Positions 10,818-20,419 are shown, numbered from the stretch's first letter. The stretch: DNA of 64,000 bases from Sphingomonas koreensis (GCA_006438735.1 RCZF01000001.1:1240001-1304000); one strand, 5' to 3'. Made by a program: numbers and translations. Notes: generated by a model from the sequence alone, not told the origin.

Positions 10818-11435
10818 ATGGTGGCGGCCATGAGGTTCCCCCCGCTTCATAACGCGTTGGCGCTGGCCATCGCAATCGCCGGTCTGTCGGCGGCGCCGGC
10901 CCCCGCGGCGTCGCTGCTCGATTATGTCGGCCAGTGCGTGCCGTTCGCGCGCGCCGCCTCGGGCATCCAGATCTATGGCGACGCCTGGACCTGGTGGGAT
11001 CAGGCCAAGGGCAAATATGAGCGCGGTGACGAACCGCGGATCGGGGCGGTGATCGTCTTCGCCAAGACCGCGCGACTGCCGCTCGGCCATGTCGGCGTGA
11101 TCAGCCGTATCGTCGATAGCCGCGTCGCGCTGATCACCCAGGCCAATTGGTCGAAGATCGGCGGCGAGCGCGGCCACGCCGAACAGGACGTCACGCTGTT
11201 CGACGTCTCCAAGCACAACGATTGGAGCGAAGTCCGCGTGTGGTACAAGGATATGGACGGGCTCGGCAGCTCGACCTATCCGATCTACGGCTTCATCTAC
11301 GGCGATCCGGCGCACGACGGCCGCGACGCCGTCCGCGCCGCGCACCCTGCCCCGCAGCTTACCGGCCGCAGCCCCGATTACGTCGGCGCGCTGATCGATG
11401 CTTATGCGCCGACCTGGTCGCCACCCAAGGGCTGA
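10818..11435 (+). CDS. Secreted CHAP-domain protein (putative cell-wall amidase)
   Basis: A 205-residue exported protein: a hydrophobic signal (ALALAIAIAGLSAAPAPAA) is followed by a CHAP (NlpC/P60-like) domain with nucleophile Cys in YVGQCVPFARAASG and His in LPLGHVGVISRI, and the aromatic-rich GDAWTWWDQAKGKYERG typical of the family. It probably cleaves peptidoglycan cross-bridges or stem peptides. ATG 10818 and ATG 10830 are both possible; the second gives a more usual signal peptide (MRFPPLHNAL). The upstream region is AT-rich, with TTGACG at 10768-10773 as a possible -35 element, so it likely has its own promoter. The substrate cannot be told from sequence. Confidence 0.88.
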   Translation: MVAAMRFPPLHNALALAIAIAGLSAAPAPAASLLDYVGQCVPFARAASGIQIYGDAWTWWDQAKGKYERGDEPRIGAVIVFAKTARLPLGHVGVISRIVDSRVALITQANWSKIGGERGHAEQDVTLFDVSKHNDWSEVRVWYKDMDGLGSSTYPIYGFIYGDPAHDGRDAVRAAHPAPQLTGRSPDYVGALIDAYAPTWSPPKG

Positions 11436-11452
11436 GCGCTAGCGAAAAACAG

Positions 11453-11484
11453 CGTCACCCCCGCGAAAGCGGGGGCCCATCTCG
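11453..11484. repeat. Palindromic repeat (CACCCCCGCGAAAGCGGGGG family)
   Basis: CGTCACCCCCGCGAAAGCGG then GGGCCCATCTCG, a compact hairpin (CCCCCGC-GAAA-GCGGGGG) between the convergent CHAP and chemoreceptor-like genes, where it can serve as a bidirectional transcript end. Relatives lie at 34291-34322 and 57540-57630. The rest of the 118-base gap has no gene. Confidence 0.88.
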
Positions 11485-11553
11485 TTACGGTGAGGCAAGC
11501 GAAGCGGTGAGGAGATATCCCGCTATTGCGGAGATGACAATATCTAGCGCGCG

Positions 11554-12957
11554 TCAGCTCTCGCCATCGATATAGGCCAACTCGAAATTGCCCCAGCGCC
11601 GCCCGCCGAAATGGAGCGGCACGAACACGCTCTTGACCGCGCGATAGGCGTTGTCGCCCAGATCCTGGCGATAGGTGAACAACGAGAAGGTCTCGCGGTC
11701 GAGCGCCGCGCGGGTCGGCGCGTCCATCATGATACGACGATTGCGACAGTTGGCGTGGTTCCACTCGATGTCGGCGCCTTGCGGCAGGCTTTTGTCGCTA
11801 CGGTGCGTGGGAAGCCAGCCGTTCATGTCGACGATCGCGCAGGCGATGATTCGCGGATCGGCGGTCGAAAAACGGTCGAGCAGCGGCCGGACATGCGCGT
11901 CCGCGGCATCGACGAAGCGCGTCAGCAATTGCTCGGGATTGCTCCCCGCGATCATCCGGTAATCGCGATCGAACACGTCGGCGACGGTCACCTCGCCGCG
12001 GCCGATCGTGCGATCGATCGCCTCGCGCACCGCGGTCATGCCGTCGATCGCCAGCGCGATGAACGGGCTGTCGGGCGTTTGCGCGCCGCTGTGCGCGACG
12101 ATGTCGAGCACCTCGTTAGAGCGCGTCTCCAGTCCATCGAGCCGATGCCGTGCCTGCGACAGCGTGCTGGTCGCGTCGCTGGCGATCCGCGTGAAGCTGG
12201 ACAGGCCGGTATTCATATCGCCCAGCCCGGCGCGCATCGATGCGGCGCGCGCGGCAATGCTGTCGGTCTTGTCATCGAGCCGATCGACCAGATCGACCAC
12301 GCTGCCGATCGCGTGCTGGATCGTCTCGACGCGCCCGCGCGCGTCCTCGCCGCGCGCCACGCCGCGCTCGATCTCGCCGCCGATGCCATGCGCTTCGCCG
12401 TTGAGCGAGCCGACCGTGCTGACGATTTCGGCCGTGGCGCGGCTGGTGTCGGTCGCCAGCTTTTTCACCTCGGCGGCGACAACGGCGAAGCCGCGACCGG
12501 CGTCGCCGGCGCGCGCCGCCTCGATCGTCGCGTTGAGCGCGAGCAGATGCGTCTGGCCGGCGATCGATTCGATCGTCCGCGATACCGCGCTCACGCGTTG
12601 CAGCGCATCGCTGAGCCCGGCCATGCGCGGGCCGAGCGACAGCACGATTTCGGTAAGATCGGCAAACACCTGGATCGCGCCGCCGATCACCTCGTTGCTT
12701 GTCGCCAGCTGCGCTTTCGCCCGCGACGCGAAATCGCGCGCGTCGGCGGTGGCGTCCGCCCCTTCGCTCTGATCGGATAGCACGTCGGCCGATGCGCGCT
12801 CGATTTCGCGCAGCAATTCGGTTTGCCGTTCGATCTGATCGCTTGCGCTGGCGACATAGCCGGCAACGTCGCTGCACTCGACGGCAAAGCGCCCGCACGC
12901 CTCGGCGATCGCCGGAATGCTGTCGGCTGGATGGCTGACGGCGGCCTCGAAACCCAT
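11554..12957 (-). CDS. Soluble methyl-accepting chemotaxis-type receptor
   Basis: A 467-residue protein with the MCP signalling hairpin: [20 protein letters not shown] and [15 protein letters not shown] (near residues 130-170), the tip that binds CheW and CheA. There is no membrane segment, so it should be cytoplasmic. The signalling domain is N-terminal, and a Cache/PAS-like sensor appears to lie C-terminal ([20 protein letters not shown], like the GRHWG motif of such domains). The start chosen is ATG 12957, preceded by AAAGGGG; an upstream ATG-like start would add 12 residues. No chemotaxis genes (cheA, cheW, cheR) are nearby, so it works with partners encoded elsewhere or serves a non-chemotaxis role. 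Confidence 0.9.
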   Translation of the reverse strand: MGFEAAVSHPADSIPAIAEACGRFAVECSDVAGYVASASDQIERQTELLREIERASADVLSDQSEGADATADARDFASRAKAQLATSNEVIGGAIQVFADLTEIVLSLGPRMAGLSDALQRVSAVSRTIESIAGQTHLLALNATIEAARAGDAGRGFAVVAAEVKKLATDTSRATAEIVSTVGSLNGEAHGIGGEIERGVARGEDARGRVETIQHAIGSVVDLVDRLDDKTDSIAARAASMRAGLGDMNTGLSSFTRIASDATSTLSQARHRLDGLETRSNEVLDIVAHSGAQTPDSPFIALAIDGMTAVREAIDRTIGRGEVTVADVFDRDYRMIAGSNPEQLLTRFVDAADAHVRPLLDRFSTADPRIIACAIVDMNGWLPTHRSDKSLPQGADIEWNHANCRNRRIMMDAPTRAALDRETFSLFTYRQDLGDNAYRAVKSVFVPLHFGGRRWGNFELAYIDGES

Positions 12958-13080
12958 TGCAACCCCTTTGTCTGGGCATCGGCCTAGCGCCAATTGGTTA
13001 ATGGCGCGTCAGCGGCGGCATTTACGCCTGTTCGCCGTGCGCGGCTTGTGGCACCCATCGCCGCCACGCTCGGGGAGACG

Positions 13081-15003
13081 ATGATGCGCAGGACGGAATG
13101 GATGCTGGCGGCTTTGGCTGGCGCGGCGATGATGACGAGCGGCGCGATCGCGCAGAGCTTTCCCGCCGACATGCCGAAAAGCTTCACGCCGGCCGATCAG
13201 AGCTTCAATTACGTCAAGCGCGTGGTCGAGATTCCGATGCGCGACGGCGTCAAGCTGCACACCGTCATCGTCATGATGAAAGGCGCGCACGATGCGCCGA
13301 TCCTGCTCCAGCGCACCCCCTATGATGCCGAGGGCGAGGTCCGCGGCGGCAGCGCCAACGCCGATATGGCGGTCGGCAAGAGCGACGCGATGTTCCTCGC
13401 AAACGGCTATATCCGCGTCTGGCAGGACGTCCGCGGCAAATACGGATCGGGCGGCGACTATATTAACGAACGCCCGCTGCGCGGCCTCGACAACCCGACC
13501 AAGGTCGATCACTCGACCGACGCTTACGATACGATCGACTGGCTGGTGAAGCACGTCCCCGAAGCCAACGGCCGCGTCGGCATGATCGGCACGAGCTACG
13601 ACGGGATGATGGTGGCGATGGCGCTGGTCAATCCGCACCCGGCGCTCAAGGCCGCGGTGCCCGCCGACCCGGTGATCAACACCTGGATGAACGACGACGA
13701 TTTCCACGGCGGCGCGTTCCGGCTGATCGGTTACGATTACTACTACAGCCAGGACTCGGTGAAGGGTTCGGCCGGCGACCTTTGGCGCGATGCCTATGAC
13801 GATTACGACACTTTCCTGAAGGCGGGCTCCGCCAGCGGCTTCGTCAAGAGCCGCGGGCTGGAGCAGCTGGGCTTCGTCAACAAGCTCCACGATCATCCCG
13901 CCTATGACGATTATTGGAAAGCACAGGCGCTCGAGGACATTCTCGCCAAGCAGCCGCAGACCGTGCCGACGTTGTGGATCGCCGGGCAATGGGATCAGGA
14001 GGATATGTACGGCGCGGTTGCCGCGTTCGAGGCGACCAAGCCGCACGATGCCAACAACCTCGATCACCTCGTTCTCGGGCCCTGGTATCACGGCCAATGG
14101 GCGGGCAATGGCTCGACGCTCGGGCCGATCGATTTTCATGCCGATACTGCGCGCTGGTTTCGCGAAAAGGTGCTGCTGCCGTTCCTCGACGCGCAGCTGA
14201 AGCCCGGCGCGCCCGCCGCCGATCTGCCGTCGGTGCTGGCCTATCAGACCGGCAGCGATACGTGGCAGAAGCTCGACCACTGGCCCGTCGCCTGCACGGC
14301 AGACTGTGCGCAGCCGATGACCAAGCTGTATCTGCAACCCGCCGGCGGTCTGTCGTTCACCGCGCCGACCGGCGACGGCGCGGATGCCGACGCCTATGTC
14401 TCCGATCCGGCCAAGCCGATCCCCTATCGCATCCGCCCGATCCGCCCGACCTATGCCGAAGGGTCGAGCTGGCGCCAATGGCTGGTCGACGATCAACGGC
14501 CGTTCTCCGATCGCCCAGATGTGCTGACCTATGAAACGCCGGTGCTCGACAAGCCCGTCGCGGTCGCCGGCGCGCCGATCGCCGATCTGGTCGCCTCGAC
14601 CACCGGCACCGACGGCGATTTCGTCGTCAAGCTGATCGACGTCTATCCGGCCGAATATGCCGACAAGCCCGAGCTCGGCGGTTATCAGCTCGCCGTCGCG
14701 ATGGACATTTTCCGCGGCCGTTATCGTCAGGGCTATTCGGACCCGCAGCCGATCACGCCCAACACGCCGCTCGCCTACAAATTCGCGCTGCCCAACGTCG
14801 ATCACGTTTTCCTGCCCGGGCACCGCATCATGGTGCAGGTGCAATCGAGCTGGTTCCCGCTGTACGATCGCAACCCGCAGACTTTCGTGCCGAACATCTT
14901 CGACGCGCAGCCGGGCGACTATAAAGCCGCGACGATCCGCGTTTTTCACGAGCCCGCCAACGCCAGCGCGATCGAATTGCCGGTGGCGCCCGCAGCGTCC
15001 TAG
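13081..15003 (+). CDS. CocE/NonD-type hydrolase (alpha-amino-acid ester hydrolase-like)
   Basis: A 640-residue exported serine hydrolase. The signal peptide (MMRRTEWMLAALAGAAMM, cut near AIAQS) is followed by an alpha/beta-hydrolase domain with VEIPMRDGVKLHTVIV, WQDVRGKYGSGG, nucleophile Ser in MIGTSYDGMMVA (about residue 172), probable Asp in IAGQWDQEDMYG (about 305) and His in LGPWYHGQWAG (about 338). The C-terminal jelly-roll domain ends with FLPGHRIMVQVQSSWFPLYD. Members hydrolyse amides or esters such as beta-lactam side chains, cocaine or peptide esters; the natural substrate here is unknown. ATG 13081 or 13084 follows GGGGAG (13072-13077). It separates the MoxR ATPase from its VWA partner. 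Confidence 0.94.
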   Translation: MMRRTEWMLAALAGAAMMTSGAIAQSFPADMPKSFTPADQSFNYVKRVVEIPMRDGVKLHTVIVMMKGAHDAPILLQRTPYDAEGEVRGGSANADMAVGKSDAMFLANGYIRVWQDVRGKYGSGGDYINERPLRGLDNPTKVDHSTDAYDTIDWLVKHVPEANGRVGMIGTSYDGMMVAMALVNPHPALKAAVPADPVINTWMNDDDFHGGAFRLIGYDYYYSQDSVKGSAGDLWRDAYDDYDTFLKAGSASGFVKSRGLEQLGFVNKLHDHPAYDDYWKAQALEDILAKQPQTVPTLWIAGQWDQEDMYGAVAAFEATKPHDANNLDHLVLGPWYHGQWAGNGSTLGPIDFHADTARWFREKVLLPFLDAQLKPGAPAADLPSVLAYQTGSDTWQKLDHWPVACTADCAQPMTKLYLQPAGGLSFTAPTGDGADADAYVSDPAKPIPYRIRPIRPTYAEGSSWRQWLVDDQRPFSDRPDVLTYETPVLDKPVAVAGAPIADLVASTTGTDGDFVVKLIDVYPAEYADKPELGGYQLAVAMDIFRGRYRQGYSDPQPITPNTPLAYKFALPNVDHVFLPGHRIMVQVQSSWFPLYDRNPQTFVPNIFDAQPGDYKAATIRVFHEPANASAIELPVAPAAS

Positions 15004-15040
15004 CCGGTCGCATCGCCCTTCGCACACCGAGACCCAGCCG

Positions 15041-16219
15041 ATGTTCCTCAACTTCCTCGACGAGCTCCGCGCCGCCGGCATTCCCGCCAGCCTGAAGGAG
15101 CATCTGCTGCTGCTCGAGGCGCTCGACCGCGAGGTGATCGAGCGCAGGCCCGAGGATTTCTATTATCTGTCGCGCGCGGTTTACGTAAAGGACGAAGGCC
15201 TGCTCGATCGCTTCGATCAGGTTTTCGCCAAGGTCTTCAAGGGCATCGCCACGAGCTACGGCGTGCAAGGCGCCGACATCCCCGCCGATTGGCTGCGCGC
15301 CGTCGCCGAGAAATTCCTCACGCCCGAGCAAATGGCCGCGATCGAATCGCTCGGATCGTGGGACGAGATCATGGAGACGCTCAAGCGGCGGCTCGAGGAG
15401 CAGCAGGGCCGCCACCAGGGCGGCAACAAATGGATCGGCACGGGCGGCACCTCCCCGTTCGGCAATTCTGGCTACAATCCCGAAGGCGTGCGCATCGGCG
15501 GCGAGAGCACGCACAAGCGCGCGCTGAAAGTGTGGGACCAGCGCGAATTCCGCAATCTCGACAACACCAAGGAGCTCGGCACCCGCAACATCAAGATCGC
15601 GCTGCGCCGGCTGCGTCGCTTCGCCCGCGATGGCGCCGCCGACGAACTCGATCTCGACGCCACCATCGAGGGCACCGCGCGGCAGGGCTGGCTCGACATC
15701 CACATGCGGGCCGAGCGGCACAATGCCGTCAAGCTGCTGCTGTTCCTCGACGTCGGCGGCTCGATGGACCCGTTCGTCAAGCTCTGCGAGGAGCTGTTCT
15801 CGGCCGCGACCACCGAGTTCAAGAACCTCGAATTCTTCTATTTCCACAATTGCCCCTACGAAGGCGTGTGGAAGGACAACAAACGCCGCTTCACCGAGCG
15901 CACCCCGATGTGGGACGTGCTCCACAAGTTCGGCCACGACTACAAATTGGTGCTGGTCGGCGATGCTTCGATGAGCCCGTATGAGATCACCCATCCCGGC
16001 GGCTCGGTCGAGCATATGAACGAGGAAGCCGGCGCGGTGTGGATGCACCGTCTGACCACGACCTATCCGGCCGCGGTGTGGCTCAATCCTATGCCCGAGC
16101 AGCAATGGGGCTATTCGCAGTCCGTCCGCATCATCCGCGAGCTGATGCACGACCGCATGTATCCGCTCACGCTCGACGGCCTCGACGAGGCGATGCGCGA
16201 ACTCACGCGAAAACGGTGA
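15041..16219 (+). CDS. VWA-domain protein, CoxE-like family
   Basis: A 392-residue protein of the class that partners MoxR ATPases. The N-terminal part (MFLNFLDELRAAGIPASLKE) is helical; the VWA fold begins near residue 225 with LLLFLDVGGSMDPFVKLCEE. The metal site reads DVGGS rather than DxSxS, so the first serine is glycine, as often seen in this subfamily. Later conserved parts are FYFHNCPYEGVWKDN and KLVLVGDASMSPYEI. The start is ATG 15041, 37 bases after the hydrolase gene. Pairing with the ATPase at 9876 to mature an enzyme complex is inferred from known MoxR-VWA couples. Confidence 0.9.
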   Translation: MFLNFLDELRAAGIPASLKEHLLLLEALDREVIERRPEDFYYLSRAVYVKDEGLLDRFDQVFAKVFKGIATSYGVQGADIPADWLRAVAEKFLTPEQMAAIESLGSWDEIMETLKRRLEEQQGRHQGGNKWIGTGGTSPFGNSGYNPEGVRIGGESTHKRALKVWDQREFRNLDNTKELGTRNIKIALRRLRRFARDGAADELDLDATIEGTARQGWLDIHMRAERHNAVKLLLFLDVGGSMDPFVKLCEELFSAATTEFKNLEFFYFHNCPYEGVWKDNKRRFTERTPMWDVLHKFGHDYKLVLVGDASMSPYEITHPGGSVEHMNEEAGAVWMHRLTTTYPAAVWLNPMPEQQWGYSQSVRIIRELMHDRMYPLTLDGLDEAMRELTRKR

Positions 16220-16276
16220 CGATGGAACCATTGCGGCCCCGTTCCGGTTTTAACGGCAGCAATCAGGGAGTTTTCC

Positions 16277-16714
16277 ATGTCGCACATTCCGGAGTCAGCC
16301 ATGCCCCACGCCAAGGCGCCGCATCCCGAACCCGAGTCGACCACCGATCGCGTCAAGAAGGCCGCCAGCTCGGCCGCCAAGAGCGCGAGCAAGACCGCCA
16401 GCAAGGCGGCTAAATCGGTGAGCAAGGCCGCCAAATCGGCGGTCGCCTCGGTGAAGGCCAATAAGGGCAAGTCCGCCGCCGTCGGCGCAGCGGTCGTCGC
16501 CGGCGCCGCAGCCGCCGTCGCCGCGCCCAAGGTGATGGCCAAGACCCCGGCGGCAAAGAAGCCCGCCGCGAAGACCACGGCGAAAAAGCCCGCGACGGCG
16601 ACCAAGACCGCGGCCGCGAAAAAGCCTGCAGCCGCCAAGCGAGCGCCCGCCGCGAAGAAACCGGCCGCCCGCAAGCCCGCCGCGAAGAAGCCGGCGAGCA
16701 CCGCCAAGTCGTGA
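16277..16714 (+). CDS. Lys/Ala-rich histone H1-like protein
   Basis: A 145-residue very basic protein. From about residue 45 it consists of Lys/Ala-rich units (KSASKTASKAAKSVSKAAKS, then PAAKKPAAK, RAPAAKKPAARKPA) like eukaryotic H1 tails and bacterial HU/H1-like proteins. Between them, residues about 66-88 (SAAVGAAVVAGAAAAVAAPK) are hydrophobic with no charge, which is unusual for a nucleoid protein and could be a membrane or collapsed segment. It probably binds DNA non-specifically. The start is ATG 16277; an in-frame ATG at 16301 (MPHAKAPH) is an alternative. The gene ends at a clear terminator. Confidence 0.75.
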   Translation: MSHIPESAMPHAKAPHPEPESTTDRVKKAASSAAKSASKTASKAAKSVSKAAKSAVASVKANKGKSAAVGAAVVAGAAAAVAAPKVMAKTPAAKKPAAKTTAKKPATATKTAAAKKPAAAKRAPAAKKPAARKPAAKKPASTAKS

Positions 16715-16721
16715 TCGATCC

Positions 16722-16762
16722 GGGCGGGCGGCGTTAAACCGTCGCCTGCCCCGATTTCTTTT
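16722..16762 (+). terminator. Intrinsic terminator after the H1-like gene
   Basis: Stem arms GGGCGGGCGGC (16722-16732) and GTCGCCTGCCC (16741-16751), paired with two G-U pairs, around a TTAAACC-containing loop, then CGATTTCTTTT. It starts 8 bases after the stop codon and lies before the convergent NamZ-like gene. Confidence 0.8.
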
Positions 16763-16780
16763 ACCCTTCCCCCGCGGTGA

Positions 16781-17980
16781 TCAGTAAATCAGAAACCGCC
16801 GCCGCTCGTCCGCCCACGCCGCCTCGTCCATCCGCGTCAACGCGTCGAGATCGCCCGGCGTTGCCGCCGCATCATCGACCCATTCGCGCAAGCCCGGTCC
16901 GCCGTTGATCACGTCGATCGCCAGCTTGCCGACTTCATATTCGTAAGGAAAATCGCGCCACAGCGGATAGTCGGGCCACAGCCGCCGGATCGCCTTGAAC
17001 GCGAGCGCATGGAGCCGCCACGGCGTGAACGCGGCATGATCGTAGAGCGGCGCTTCGGCATGAATGTGCAATCCGTTGCACAATTGCCCGACATGCTTGT
17101 GAAACGTCGGCTGAAACCAGATGTCGCGAAGCACGCAGCCCTCGAGCCATTGCAGCGCCAGCGCGCGCATCTCTGCCACCACCGAGCGCGCATCGATATC
17201 CGGCGCACCGAACAATTCGAGCGGCCGGGTCGTCCCGCGGCCTTCGGACAGGGTCGTGCCCTCGAGCATCACCGTGCCGGCATAGGCGCGCGCCATGTTG
17301 AGATTGGGCGCGTTGGGGCTGGGATTGATCCACACCCGCTCGCCCTCCGGCCAGCCATAGCCGGGCGCGGCATCGGGCGCCCAGCCTTCCATCTCGATCA
17401 CGCGGTAATCGACATCGAGCCCGAGCGTATCGACGAACCAATGCCCCAGCTCACCCATCGTCAGCCCGTGGCGCATCGGCATCGGCCCGGCACCGACGAA
17501 GCTCTCCCAGCCGGGGCGCAGCGTCAGCCCCTCGATCGGGCGCCCCGCGGGATTGGGGCGATCGAGCACCCACACGCTCTTGCCGTGCCCGGCGGCGGCT
17601 TCGAGCATGTAGCGCAGCGTGGTGATGAAGGTGTAGATGCGCGTGCCGAGATCCTGCAGGTCGATCAGCACGACGTCGAACGTGCCCATCCACTGCCCGC
17701 GCGGTCGCCGCACCTCGCCGTACAGGCTGAACACCGGCATGCCGTAAGTCGGATCGGTATAGTCCGGCGACTCCATCATATTGTCTTGCAGGTCGCCGCG
17801 TACGCCGTGCTGCGGCCCGAACACAGCGGTGACGTTGAGCCCGGCGGCGATCAGCGCATCGAGCGAATGCGTCAGGTCCGCCGTCACCGAAGCGGGATGC
17901 GCGAGCAGCGCGACGCGCTTGCCTTCGAGCGGCGCACGCAGGGCGGGGTCGGCGAGCAGCCGATCGATACCGAACTTCAT
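16781..17980 (-). CDS. DUF1343 / NamZ-like exo-beta-N-acetylmuramidase
   Basis: A 399-residue protein of the DUF1343 family, whose Bacteroidetes and Bacillus members (NamZ) remove N-acetylmuramic acid from peptidoglycan fragment ends. Typical parts are GIDRLLADPALRAPLEGKRV, VTAVFGPQHGVRGDLQDN, VLIDLQDLGTRIYTFITTLR, VLDRPNPAGRPIEG, WINPSPNAPNLNMARAYAG and GTTLSEGRGTTRPLELFGAP. No signal peptide is seen from ATG 17980, so it may act in the cytoplasm on recycled fragments. The start overlaps the stop of the DOMON-like gene (ATGA); an upstream extension to 18016 lies inside that gene and is not protein-like. The exact activity is inferred from the family. Confidence 0.92.
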   Translation of the reverse strand: MKFGIDRLLADPALRAPLEGKRVALLAHPASVTADLTHSLDALIAAGLNVTAVFGPQHGVRGDLQDNMMESPDYTDPTYGMPVFSLYGEVRRPRGQWMGTFDVVLIDLQDLGTRIYTFITTLRYMLEAAAGHGKSVWVLDRPNPAGRPIEGLTLRPGWESFVGAGPMPMRHGLTMGELGHWFVDTLGLDVDYRVIEMEGWAPDAAPGYGWPEGERVWINPSPNAPNLNMARAYAGTVMLEGTTLSEGRGTTRPLELFGAPDIDARSVVAEMRALALQWLEGCVLRDIWFQPTFHKHVGQLCNGLHIHAEAPLYDHAAFTPWRLHALAFKAIRRLWPDYPLWRDFPYEYEVGKLAIDVINGGPGLREWVDDAAATPGDLDALTRMDEAAWADERRRFLIY

Positions 17981-18522
17981 GGCGCCGCAGGTGCCGTGAG
18001 GCGCGCGGCAAAGCAATCGGGATTGTGGAAATCGGGCGGGCCGTCCGGATGCGCCAGTGCCCAGAATGATTTCTCGCCGTCGATCGTCTCGATCACCGCA
18101 GACAATCCCAGCCGCCAGCAGTCGATCTCAGCCCAATCGGCGAGCACGACCGTCCGGCGGATGTCGATCATGTCGTCCCGAAAGGTGCGCCCGCCGCCGA
18201 TCAGAACGCCGTCGATCAGCCGCATATCCTGGCGATAGTCGGCAAAGGCATAAGCCGCCCACTGCCCCGATGTCGTGAAATTGAGCTCGGCATATTGGGA
18301 AGCGCCGCCGGACCCGACGAATGCCTCGAAACAGCTATGCTGCCACAAGTCGTCCGCCGGGGCGACGCCAATCCAATGCGGCCATGCCACCCGGTCGATC
18401 GCGCCGATCGCGCGATAATCGAGGGTCAATCTGCCGTTTTCGCCGCGACTTGCATCGACCTCGATCGATCGGATCGCGCTGCTGGGAAAATCGCGATGCG
18501 GGACAAGCACAAACTCAGCCAT
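17977..18522 (-). CDS. DOMON-like domain protein
   Basis: A 181-residue protein with the pattern of the DOMON-like domain: beta-rich, with [40 protein letters not shown] and the C-terminal [25 protein letters not shown] domains bind haem or sugars, but for this cytoplasmic subgroup the ligand is unknown. The start is ATG 18522 ([14 protein letters not shown]). Its stop overlaps the NamZ-like start (ATGA), so the two form a tight operon, suggesting a link with cell-wall sugar recycling. It is transcribed divergently from rimO with about 50 bases between. Confidence 0.85.
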   Translation of the reverse strand: MAEFVLVPHRDFPSSAIRSIEVDASRGENGRLTLDYRAIGAIDRVAWPHWIGVAPADDLWQHSCFEAFVGSGGASQYAELNFTTSGQWAAYAFADYRQDMRLIDGVLIGGGRTFRDDMIDIRRTVVLADWAEIDCWRLGLSAVIETIDGEKSFWALAHPDGPPDFHNPDCFAARLTAPAAP

Positions 18523-18574
18523 TCGGCACACCTATGAAAATGCAGGCGCAGGCGTTATATGCGCGCGCACTCTC

Positions 18575-19912
18575 ATGGCAACTTTACTCCCCTCCCCGCC
18601 GCGTGTCGGCATGGTGTCGCTCGGCTGTCCCAAGAATCTGGTCGACAGCGAACGCATCCTGACCAAGCTGCGCAGCGACGGCTATCAGCTGTCGCCCGAT
18701 TATGCCGGCGCCGACATCGTGCTGGTCAACACCTGCGGCTTTCTCGATTCCGCCAAGGAGGAAAGCCTCGAGGCGATCGGCGAGGCGATTGCCGAGAACG
18801 GCCGCGTCATCGTCACCGGCTGCATGGGCAAGGAAGCCGAGACGATCCGGAACCGCTTCCCCGGCGTGCTCGCGGTCACCGGCGCGCACCAATATGAAGA
18901 AGTCGTCGGCGCGGTGCATGAAGCAGCGCCGATGCCGCCGCACGCCTTCCTCAATCTCGTGCCCGAGGCCGGATTGAAGCTCACGCCGCGGCATTACAGC
19001 TATCTGAAGATCTCGGAAGGCTGCAATCACCGCTGCTCGTTCTGCATCATCCCCAGCTTGCGCGGCGATCTCGTCAGCCGCCGGCCCGATGCGATCCTGC
19101 GCGAGGCCGAGAAGCTGGTTGAGGCCGGGACGAAGGAACTGCTGGTGATCAGCCAGGACACCTCGGCTTACGGCGTCGACATCAAGCACCAGCCGCGCCC
19201 TTGGCATGGCGGCGAGGTGCGCGCGCACATGACCGATCTCGCCCGCGAACTCGGCAAGATCGCGCCGTGGGTGCGGCTGCACTACGTCTATCCGTACCCG
19301 CATGTCGATCAGGTCATTCCGCTGATGGCCGAGGGGCTGGTGCTGCCGTATCTCGACATCCCGTTCCAGCATGCCAGCCGCAGCGTTCTGAAGGCGATGC
19401 GCCGCCCCGCCAACGAGGCCAAGGTGCTCGAGCGCATCAGGGGCTGGCGCGAAATCTGCCCGGACATCGCGGTGCGCTCGACATTCGTGGTCGGCTTTCC
19501 CGGAGAGACCGAGGACGATTTCGCCTATCTGATGGATTGGCTGGAGGAAGCGCAGCTCGACCGTGTCGGCGCATTCCGCTTCGAGCCGGTCGAGGGCGCC
19601 GCCGCCAACGCGCTGCCCGATCCGGTGCCCGAAGAAATCAAGGAAGAGCGTTACGCCCGCCTGATGGCGCTGACCGCGCGTATTTCGGCGGCCAAGCTGC
19701 AAGCCAAGATCGGCCGCACGCTCGATGTGATCATCGACGCCGTCGATGCCGAGAGCGGCGGCGCGACCGGCCGCTCTCAAGCCGACGCGCCCGAGATCGA
19801 CGGTGAAGTGCATCTGCGCGACGCCGGCCACCTGGCGGTCGGCGATATCGTCGCCGTTTCCATTGAGGATGCCGACGCGCACGATCTGTTCGGTGCGCCG
19901 CTCGATGCGTGA
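18575..19912 (+). CDS. rimO: Ribosomal protein S12 methylthiotransferase
   Basis: Radical-SAM enzyme that adds a methylthio group to the conserved aspartate of ribosomal protein S12. The 445-residue protein has the N-terminal MTTase domain with three cysteines for the auxiliary cluster ([39 protein letters not shown]), the radical-SAM cluster motif CNHRCSFC (near residue 150), and a C-terminal TRAM domain. The SLGCPKN and [11 protein letters not shown] signatures separate RimO from MiaB. The start is ATG 18575 ([13 protein letters not shown]). Transcribed alone, divergently from the DOMON-like gene. Confidence 0.97.
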   Translation: MATLLPSPPRVGMVSLGCPKNLVDSERILTKLRSDGYQLSPDYAGADIVLVNTCGFLDSAKEESLEAIGEAIAENGRVIVTGCMGKEAETIRNRFPGVLAVTGAHQYEEVVGAVHEAAPMPPHAFLNLVPEAGLKLTPRHYSYLKISEGCNHRCSFCIIPSLRGDLVSRRPDAILREAEKLVEAGTKELLVISQDTSAYGVDIKHQPRPWHGGEVRAHMTDLARELGKIAPWVRLHYVYPYPHVDQVIPLMAEGLVLPYLDIPFQHASRSVLKAMRRPANEAKVLERIRGWREICPDIAVRSTFVVGFPGETEDDFAYLMDWLEEAQLDRVGAFRFEPVEGAAANALPDPVPEEIKEERYARLMALTARISAAKLQAKIGRTLDVIIDAVDAESGGATGRSQADAPEIDGEVHLRDAGHLAVGDIVAVSIEDADAHDLFGAPLDA

Positions 19913-19965
19913 AAATGCGGTGGCCGCTTAATATCTGTTAAGCAACCAAGGGTAAGAATCGCGGC

Positions 19966-20307
19966 ATGAGCGGGCAGCAGCTGAGCAATCGGGAGCCGCG
20001 CCACAGCGTCATGCTGTCGGCGACGCTGGAGCGATTCGGCCCGCATCAGCCCTCGCAGCACCGCATTCGCAATCTCTCGCGCAACGGCGCTTGCCTCGAT
20101 GCCGCCGAATCGCTGCGTGCCGGCGAAACCGTGCTGATCACCGTCGGCGATCTGCAATGCGTCGGCTCGACGGTGCGGTGGGTCGCGGACGGCCGCGCCG
20201 GCCTCGCCTTCGCCAATCCGATCAATGTCGATGCCGCCCGGTCGAAGGTCGCGGTGCGCACCATTCCCAGCGGCGTCCGGCCCGGATTGGTCGTCCGCCC
20301 GCTCTGA
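19966..20307 (+). CDS. PilZ-domain protein
   Basis: A 113-residue single PilZ domain, a likely cyclic-di-GMP receptor. The N-terminal arginines are in SNREPRHSVMLSATLE (spaced R-x-x-R rather than the usual R-x-x-x-R) and the second motif is NLSRNGACLDA (N-x-S-x-x-G). Whether it binds the nucleotide is uncertain because of the arginine spacing. ATG 19966 follows AAGGGTAAG. Single-gene unit, ending at a hairpin. Confidence 0.88.
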   Translation: MSGQQLSNREPRHSVMLSATLERFGPHQPSQHRIRNLSRNGACLDAAESLRAGETVLITVGDLQCVGSTVRWVADGRAGLAFANPINVDAARSKVAVRTIPSGVRPGLVVRPL

Positions 20308-20309
20308 TT

Positions 20310-20354
20310 AGCGCCGAAGCGCCCGAAAAAAGCGATTGTCCCCGCGGCGCTTTT
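20310..20354 (+). terminator. Probable terminator after the PilZ gene
   Basis: Outer arms AGCGCCG (20310-20316) and CGGCGCT (20345-20351), followed by TTT; the 28-base loop includes a poly-A stretch. The T-run is short, so confidence is moderate. Confidence 0.5.
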
Positions 20355-20419
20355 GCGCATGGTGCCTCCGTCATCGCCGGCTGCGACCGCGGCCCGCGCT
20401 CGAGGGGAGAGTTTCGATC

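Noticed and set aside
13009..15081. 690-codon minus-strand frame opposite the CocE-type hydrolase
   Set aside because: Arg/His/Val-rich low-complexity translation without domains; the plus strand has signal peptide and active-site motifs.
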